Below, piece by piece: positions 59,022-64,000 of a DNA stretch of 64,000 nucleotides (position 1 is its first letter; every line of letters begins with the position of its first letter). The stretch covers positions 62,001 through 126,000 of the forward strand of contig JAJTGY010000010.1 in the NCBI GenBank assembly GCA_021298015.1. Direction: 5' to 3'. The translations under genes and the position numbers were made by a program. Source of the DNA: Flammeovirgaceae bacterium (GTDB taxonomy: Bacteria; Bacteroidota; Bacteroidia; Cytophagales; Cyclobacteriaceae). Under the pieces are notes generated by a model. That model searched no databases, had not been told where the DNA came from, and saw nothing but the letters and a program-made list of their open reading frames with translations.

Positions 59022-59054
59022 AAAGAAGGCGACCCGCCACGGATCGCCTTCTTT
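59022..59054 (-). terminator. Intrinsic terminator after susD
   Basis: AAAGAAGGCGA (59022-59032) pairs with TCGCCTTCTTT (59044-59054). Read on the minus strand, the stem is followed by a T run. It separates the SusCD operon from the FG-GAP operon downstream, which implies separate control or partial read-through. Confidence 0.85.
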
Positions 59055-59071
59055 ACAGAACTAAAATTCAA

Positions 59072-60604
59072 TTAATAACCCGGATTCTGAACAAGATCAG
59101 GATTAACCAGTATTTGCCCTTGCGGTATCGGGAACAAATTGCGGGTGGGGAGTGACGCGGTTTTTTCCCACCAGGCGTCATTATATTTACCAAAACGGAT
59201 CAAGTCCGATCTGCGATGACCTTCGGCAAACATCTCTCGACCACGCTCGGCCAGCAGGTTATCGGCTGTCATTTGAGCGGCCAGGAAGGCAGCCACGCCC
59301 GCGCGGCCACGCACCTGATTAACCAAGGTGAGTGCTTCTGCGCTGGCTGGGTTAATACGCCATAGGGCTTCGGCACGCATCAACAACACATCAGCATACC
59401 GATAGATCGGAAAATCGTTACTCAAACTGGTGCGAGCACCCAAACGGAACTCCCACTTGCCCACACGGGCACCCGCCTGACGAAAACTGTTCGGTTCCAG
59501 CATGTTAATGCTGGGCGTAAACGTCAAATCCTCACCATCCGGATCGCCAGCTTCAGCGCTGATGTCCTTCAATCGCACACCTCCGGAGCTAAACTGCGGC
59601 CCCACGAGGAAGCTTGCACCCCTGCGGGCGTCAGCCGTCTCAAACGAGTTATAAAACGCCTCGAGCGAAGCATAACCGTTCCACGGTTGGTCGGTCAGGT
59701 TAAACGTTTGCTGAGTCAGGTAGTGACCCGTCATTTGGGGCAGGTTAAAACCTTCTGCATTATTCTCATCGTAGTTGATAACAAAGATGTTTTCTGGAGA
59801 CCCCGCGTTATTAGTCACAAAGTTATCTTTGAACGTAGGAGCTAACGAGTACAAACCAGACCCAATAACGACCTGGCATGCATCAGCGGCTTTCTGCCAC
59901 TCTTGTGTGCCTTTGTATACCTGCGCATTCAGGTACAACTTGGCCAAAACCACGTTAGCCACCCAACGGTTCATCGTGGCATACGTTTTTTGGGCGCTCA
60001 AGTTTGCCAGATTGTTGGCGAATACCGTGCCGCCAAAATTTCCGCCCACTATACTCTTTTCGATGAAGTCGTACACCTGGGCACGCGCAACGGTGGGTGG
60101 CGTTGTATCCGTGGTTTTCTCGGTTATCACCGGAACGTTGCCGTAGGCATCTACCAACCACAAATAAATCATGGCGCGTGTAACCTCAAGCTCTGATCTT
60201 AGAAGTGCATTGCTGCCAAAAGTCTTCAACAGGTTGTTAATGTTTCCTATTGCCGTAAAGCAATAACCCCAACCATTCCCAACAGCCGGCTCAGAAGGCA
60301 AATACTCGTGACGGTGCACCCGTATCCACTGCCCTCCATCATCCCAGTCTGCCCCTTTTCGGGCAATCACCATTTCATCGGAAGCTACTTCATGCAGCGA
60401 CCAAAGTGAGTTATGACCACCCCAGTTGCCCACCAGCTGTCGGTAAGCACTTGCCGCAAAAGCGGCCAACGCATCGGGGTTAGTCGTACCCAACGCATCA
60501 TCGCTGGGTACCTCATCAAATACTTCCTGATCCGGAGCTTCGCAGGCCGTCACGGACCCTATGAGAACTGCCAGCACGAGAAAAAATCTATTCATCTTAT
60601 TCAT
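59072..60604 (-). CDS. susD: SusD/RagB family nutrient-binding lipoprotein
   Basis: Surface lipoprotein of about 510 residues with the lipobox after VLIGSVTA. SusD features include the TPR-like helices, the AMIYLWLVDAYGNVPVITE segment and the C-terminal GREMFAEGHRRSDLIRFGKY signature, typical of RagB/SusD. An ATG at 60613 overlaps the SusC stop codon (TAATG); the ATG at 60604 gives a better signal peptide. It is the lid of the SusC transporter. The substrate is not predictable. Confidence 0.93.
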   Translation of the reverse strand: MNKMNRFFLVLAVLIGSVTACEAPDQEVFDEVPSDDALGTTNPDALAAFAASAYRQLVGNWGGHNSLWSLHEVASDEMVIARKGADWDDGGQWIRVHRHEYLPSEPAVGNGWGYCFTAIGNINNLLKTFGSNALLRSELEVTRAMIYLWLVDAYGNVPVITEKTTDTTPPTVARAQVYDFIEKSIVGGNFGGTVFANNLANLSAQKTYATMNRWVANVVLAKLYLNAQVYKGTQEWQKAADACQVVIGSGLYSLAPTFKDNFVTNNAGSPENIFVINYDENNAEGFNLPQMTGHYLTQQTFNLTDQPWNGYASLEAFYNSFETADARRGASFLVGPQFSSGGVRLKDISAEAGDPDGEDLTFTPSINMLEPNSFRQAGARVGKWEFRLGARTSLSNDFPIYRYADVLLMRAEALWRINPASAEALTLVNQVRGRAGVAAFLAAQMTADNLLAERGREMFAEGHRRSDLIRFGKYNDAWWEKTASLPTRNLFPIPQGQILVNPDLVQNPGY

Positions 60605-60612
60605 GACTCTCA

Positions 60613-63582
60613 TTATTTAATTTTAAAGCTAAGGCCTAACGTGAATGACCGAACGGTTGCATAAGTGTTGCGCCTTTCAAGGCCGGGAGCAAGACCAGCT
60701 TGGAAACGGTCGTTATTCTCGGAGTCCGTGTAGCGCACTTCCGGGTCAATGCCGGTGTAGTTGGTTATTGTAAACAGATTTTGACCGGTGAGGTAAAAAC
60801 GTACTGAAGAGAAAACGTTGCTCTTCGTTGGTAGGTTATAACCAACCGTAAAGTTGTCAAGGCGAATGAATGAGGCGTCTTCCACGTACAGCGAGGAGAA
60901 CGTAGGGCTTTGGGTTATAAATGGCGTCTTATCTGTTACAACACTATTCCATGTCTTAGACGCAGCATCCCGGTTTTCATAGAAACCCCGGTAGGAGTTG
61001 TACAAATCATGACCCCAGGCACCGCGCAACAGGAAGTTGACATCCCAGTTCTTGAACCGGAAGTCGTTGGTAAATCCGAATTCTCCCTCCGGCAAGCCGT
61101 TGCCTACCACCTCAAATTCATCGGGATTGGTCGTGGACAGCTTATATCGGCCATTTTCATCAATTCCCTGAAATACCGGGCCATACATATTACCAAGCGT
61201 CTGGCCTGGCAGGTTGCGAATAATTTCGTTGTTATTCTGGCCAGGAGCACCCGGGGTCGCCAGGCGCAGTTCACTTAGCCCCAGATCACCAACCTTGAAA
61301 GATTCGATAACGGCCTTGTCATAAATCGTGAAGTTGAAACTGGGCGTGTAGGTAATCCCGCCAAACTTCAATCCGTTATACGTGGCGCTAAACTCAAAGC
61401 CAGCTGAGCTGATACTTCCAATATTCGCCCACGCAAAGTTTGCGATGTTATTGACATCAGCTCCAAAAGGATTGGGGGCACCAGACGGCAGGTTCACCCC
61501 ATAAAGCAGGTCGTCAATGTTACGCGTGTAGTATTCAATTGAGCCGGTTAGTTTGTTATCAAATAAGCCGTAATCAAAACCAACGTTAATTTCAGTCTTT
61601 TCCTCCCACTTCAGACCTGGATTCGGATCGCGAGCTAGCTGAATACGAACAAACTGGTCACTCGAAGTCAAAGGGTTTCCATCGAAATCAACAATACCGG
61701 CCGGGCCATAATTCGCCAAAGCCAGGTTGCTGAACGGAGGTAAATTTCCTGTGACCCCATACGAGGCGCGGAACTTCAACGAGCTTACCACTCCCAAATC
61801 CACCAACTCGGTGATCTGCACACCACCGCTAACAGCGGGGAAGATACCTGTCTTTTCATCTTTACCGAATCCGCTAAAAGACTCGCTGCGGACCGTGGCG
61901 GAGAGGAAGTAGGTGTTTTTGTAGTTGAAATTGGCGCGTGCAAATACAGAACGCAACACGTCTTCGTTGTAGTAGCTGGAAACCTCGGTTCCCGGACCCT
62001 GCCGTATCGCGCCAAAGTCCAGACCATTGAATCCGGGGCCATCATACAAGAACTGCCGAACCTGAGCTGCAAAACCTTCAAAACTTCTGAGCTGGTCTCC
62101 AAATCCTACGAGAATTTCAGTGTTCAAATCACCAAATCTACGATCGTAACGAGCGGTAGCTTCAAAAAGACGGCTACGGTTGCTGTACGTGTCGCGTCTG
62201 GCCTGGCCTTTTGCACCAAAGCCCACAATGCGATCTTTGGTGCTCCAATATCCGCCATTCAAACCGTCTTCACGGTCGACTGCATAATTAACGGCAAGAG
62301 TCAAATTATCAATTAAATCATACTCCAAGCGGTAATTGGCGAGTGAGTTTTTGCGCTCACCTACGAATTGTTGCTGGTTAGCCAACGCCACCGGGTTATA
62401 AAAATCAAAAAGATCACGTTGGAAATAACCTCCGTTTTGATCGTCCGGTGTGCCCTCAAAAATAGGCGCTGTCGGGTTATAGATAGTAGCATAGCGGAAC
62501 GCGCCCAAGTTTATCGACTCCTGGTCACGGTCGTTATATGCCAAAGATATCTTAGCCCGCAACTTACCGTCAATAAATGAATTGCCCACTTCCAGACGAG
62601 TATTCAGACGCTGAAAGTTAACACCCTTAACAATCCCCTGATTATCGCGGTAGTTAACCGCGGCTGAATACGTAAGATTGTTATTTGCACCATCAACAGA
62701 AATATTATTCGTGTGGGAATACCCCGTCTGCGTCAATTCGTTGAACCAATCCGTGCTGGAACCAAAATTTGTGCCCCCACGTGCAACATATTCTGATGCC
62801 GAGAGTACATCAATTCTATTGGCAACCTGATCCATCGTAACAAAACCGTTGTAGTTTATATTGGTATAAGAACCACCGCCCTTGCCAGATTTGGTCGTGA
62901 TGAGAATTACTCCACCAGAACCGCGGGCCCCGTATATCGCAGCTGCCGAACCGTCCTTGAGGATGTCCATGGAAGCAATATCATTTGGGTCAACGTTTTC
63001 GAGGGAAGCACCTACCACGCCATTGATAACAATGAGAGGTTCTGCATTACCACCGAAGGTCGTTATACCGCGGAGGCGGAGCGTAGGTGCTTGGTTGGGA
63101 TCACCACCGGGGCGCGTAACTGAAAGGCCGGGAACTTTACCCACTAACAAGCCGGCCGCAGTCGTTTGGTTACCACGGTTAAAGTTCTCTGCCGATACGC
63201 TGGCCACCGCGCTGGTAATCTCTTTCTTTTCCTGAGTGCCATAACCAACTACCACAACTTCGGAAAGAGCAGTTACATCCGGCTGTAATCCAATATCGAG
63301 AGTTGACTGGCTGCCAACCGTGGCTTCCTGGCTGGTGTACCCCACAAATGAGAACACCAGAACGGCATTGCTACCTACAGAAATTGAATAATTGCCATCG
63401 GCATCGGTAACGGTACCGTTACTGGTACCTTTTTCGAGCACGTTTACACCTGGGATGGGCGATCCGTCACCAGAGTCCGTTACTTTACCAGTCACCGTGC
63501 GGCTTTGGGCCATTGCCGAGACGGTAAAAACCATCAACAACAGCAACAGGCAACTGCGTATGCGCAGATAGAGTTTTGTCAT
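60613..63582 (-). CDS. susC: SusC/RagA TonB-linked outer-membrane transporter
   Basis: Receptor of 989 residues. Signal peptide, then a carboxypeptidase-like domain (VTGKVTDSGDGSPIPGVNVLEKGT), the SusC plug with VVVVGYGTQEKKEITSAV, GKVPGLSVTRPGG and PLIVINGVVGASLENVDPNDIASMDILKDGSAAAIYG, and a C-terminal barrel ending TLGLSFKIK. Order and length are normal for the SusC family. It overlaps susD. Confidence 0.95.
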   Translation of the reverse strand: MTKLYLRIRSCLLLLLMVFTVSAMAQSRTVTGKVTDSGDGSPIPGVNVLEKGTSNGTVTDADGNYSISVGSNAVLVFSFVGYTSQEATVGSQSTLDIGLQPDVTALSEVVVVGYGTQEKKEITSAVASVSAENFNRGNQTTAAGLLVGKVPGLSVTRPGGDPNQAPTLRLRGITTFGGNAEPLIVINGVVGASLENVDPNDIASMDILKDGSAAAIYGARGSGGVILITTKSGKGGGSYTNINYNGFVTMDQVANRIDVLSASEYVARGGTNFGSSTDWFNELTQTGYSHTNNISVDGANNNLTYSAAVNYRDNQGIVKGVNFQRLNTRLEVGNSFIDGKLRAKISLAYNDRDQESINLGAFRYATIYNPTAPIFEGTPDDQNGGYFQRDLFDFYNPVALANQQQFVGERKNSLANYRLEYDLIDNLTLAVNYAVDREDGLNGGYWSTKDRIVGFGAKGQARRDTYSNRSRLFEATARYDRRFGDLNTEILVGFGDQLRSFEGFAAQVRQFLYDGPGFNGLDFGAIRQGPGTEVSSYYNEDVLRSVFARANFNYKNTYFLSATVRSESFSGFGKDEKTGIFPAVSGGVQITELVDLGVVSSLKFRASYGVTGNLPPFSNLALANYGPAGIVDFDGNPLTSSDQFVRIQLARDPNPGLKWEEKTEINVGFDYGLFDNKLTGSIEYYTRNIDDLLYGVNLPSGAPNPFGADVNNIANFAWANIGSISSAGFEFSATYNGLKFGGITYTPSFNFTIYDKAVIESFKVGDLGLSELRLATPGAPGQNNNEIIRNLPGQTLGNMYGPVFQGIDENGRYKLSTTNPDEFEVVGNGLPEGEFGFTNDFRFKNWDVNFLLRGAWGHDLYNSYRGFYENRDAASKTWNSVVTDKTPFITQSPTFSSLYVEDASFIRLDNFTVGYNLPTKSNVFSSVRFYLTGQNLFTITNYTGIDPEVRYTDSENNDRFQAGLAPGLERRNTYATVRSFTLGLSFKIK

Positions 63583-63606
63583 AGTAATTGGATATTAGGT
63601 ATAAAT

Positions 63607-64000
63607 TTAATTGAGTTTCGTAAAGGTGTACTCGCCCGAGGCTGAGTTAAATGTTACGTTATAGGTTCCTGCGCCAACCGGTATATCTGGGCCGCCAAAT
63701 GTGCCTTTGCCACTGGGAAAAGTTGAAGCCCCCCAATTGGTTGCCCAATCGTCATCTGCCCTGAATTTTGCAAAACCACTTGTCATAACAAAGTTACTGA
63801 TCGTGTAGACATCCGGGTCGCTGGCACTGCGCGTCAGGTTATGATCGGGACCGCCCCAACCATTTGGTGTGGCACTTCCAATCAATGCAACGGATGAAAC
63901 AACGCGGAAACTGGTTGTCACCGTGTCTCGATTATTGTTCGCATCGATTGCGATAACCTCTAACGCGTAATTGCCGGTATTAAGCGCCTGGATAGCGGTG
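63607..64000 (-). CDS. SusE/SusF-like outer-membrane protein (C-terminal part)
   Basis: The frame is open to the window edge, so the N-terminus is missing. The visible 130 residues have TGNYALEVIAIDANNN, then a domain with VALIGSATPNGWGGPDHNLTR, FRADDDWATNWG and a final GTYNVTFNSASGEYTFTKLN. This is the glycan-binding fold of SusE/SusF-type proteins. It ends 24 bases before susC, so it is part of the same transcript, but its upstream position is not the usual SusC-SusD-SusE order. Confidence 0.72.
   Translation of the reverse strand, partial: TAIQALNTGNYALEVIAIDANNNRDTVTTSFRVVSSVALIGSATPNGWGGPDHNLTRSASDPDVYTISNFVMTSGFAKFRADDDWATNWGASTFPSGKGTFGGPDIPVGAGTYNVTFNSASGEYTFTKLN

Overview
The window looks like chromosomal DNA of a Bacteroidota member, most likely of the Cytophagales. 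The evidence is a SusC/SusD pair with a SusE-like neighbour, a TonB receptor followed by a DUF4249 protein, many Cys-anchored lipoproteins, TAnnTTTG-type -7 boxes, and the order miaB / sigma-54 activator / lptE / secG / groES-groEL. No tRNA, rRNA, CRISPR array, insertion sequence or phage gene was recognised. The genus is not determined.

Layout. Positions 1-7.1 kb (+ strand) hold housekeeping genes: the 3' end of miaB, an orphan sigma-54 activator, lptE, a conserved TPR-like protein, secG, groES-groEL and a TerB-like protein, with one unknown gene on the minus strand. From 7.1 to 12.4 kb (-) come two unrelated peptide transporters (OPT and POT families) and GTP-dependent PEP carboxykinase. 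From 12.6 to 16.2 kb (-) lies a sugar-oxidation style group: two TIM-barrel isomerases, a c-type cytochrome lipoprotein and a Gfo/Idh/MocA oxidoreductase. From 16.2 to 22.8 kb (-) a tightly overlapping operon begins with xylB-xylA and continues into WbqC, a polyprenyl-phosphate type glycosyltransferase, a methyltransferase, a small SMR/ArnE-like membrane protein and a WecE-type sugar aminotransferase. An FHS-like sugar permease is divergent from it.

Positions 24.1-39.1 kb (-) form one nearly gapless run of 15 genes. In transcription order these are a GPH-type disaccharide transporter, glpF-glpK-glpD, a DUF3179 protein, a small antitoxin/PIN-toxin pair, a GH13 alpha-glucosidase, a ROK glucokinase, a PfkB kinase, beta-phosphoglucomutase, a GH65 maltose phosphorylase, a DUF547 protein and a TIGR04283-type glycosyltransferase. 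The maltose part is a complete cytoplasmic route: uptake, phosphorolysis to glucose and beta-glucose-1-phosphate, then conversion of both to glucose-6-phosphate. From 39.4 to 44.9 kb (-) are a vanadium haloperoxidase/PAP2-like lipoprotein, a secreted GH65 enzyme, an outer-membrane protein with an internal 531-bp tandem duplication, and a short remnant of a second secreted GH65 gene.

From 45.1 to 48.5 kb (+) a TonB-dependent receptor is followed by a DUF4249 lipoprotein. From 48.6 to 64 kb (-) a SusE-like/SusC/SusD operon ends at a clear terminator. Downstream of it is a four-gene, translationally overlapping operon of three approximately 1,100-residue FG-GAP/ASPIC lipoproteins and one small unknown lipoprotein. 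The main theme of the window is carbohydrate capture at the cell surface and its cytoplasmic catabolism. The most unusual parts are the FG-GAP/ASPIC operon, the toxin pair inside the metabolic operon, the glycan-modification genes attached to xylAB, and the duplication and decay around the secreted GH65 gene.
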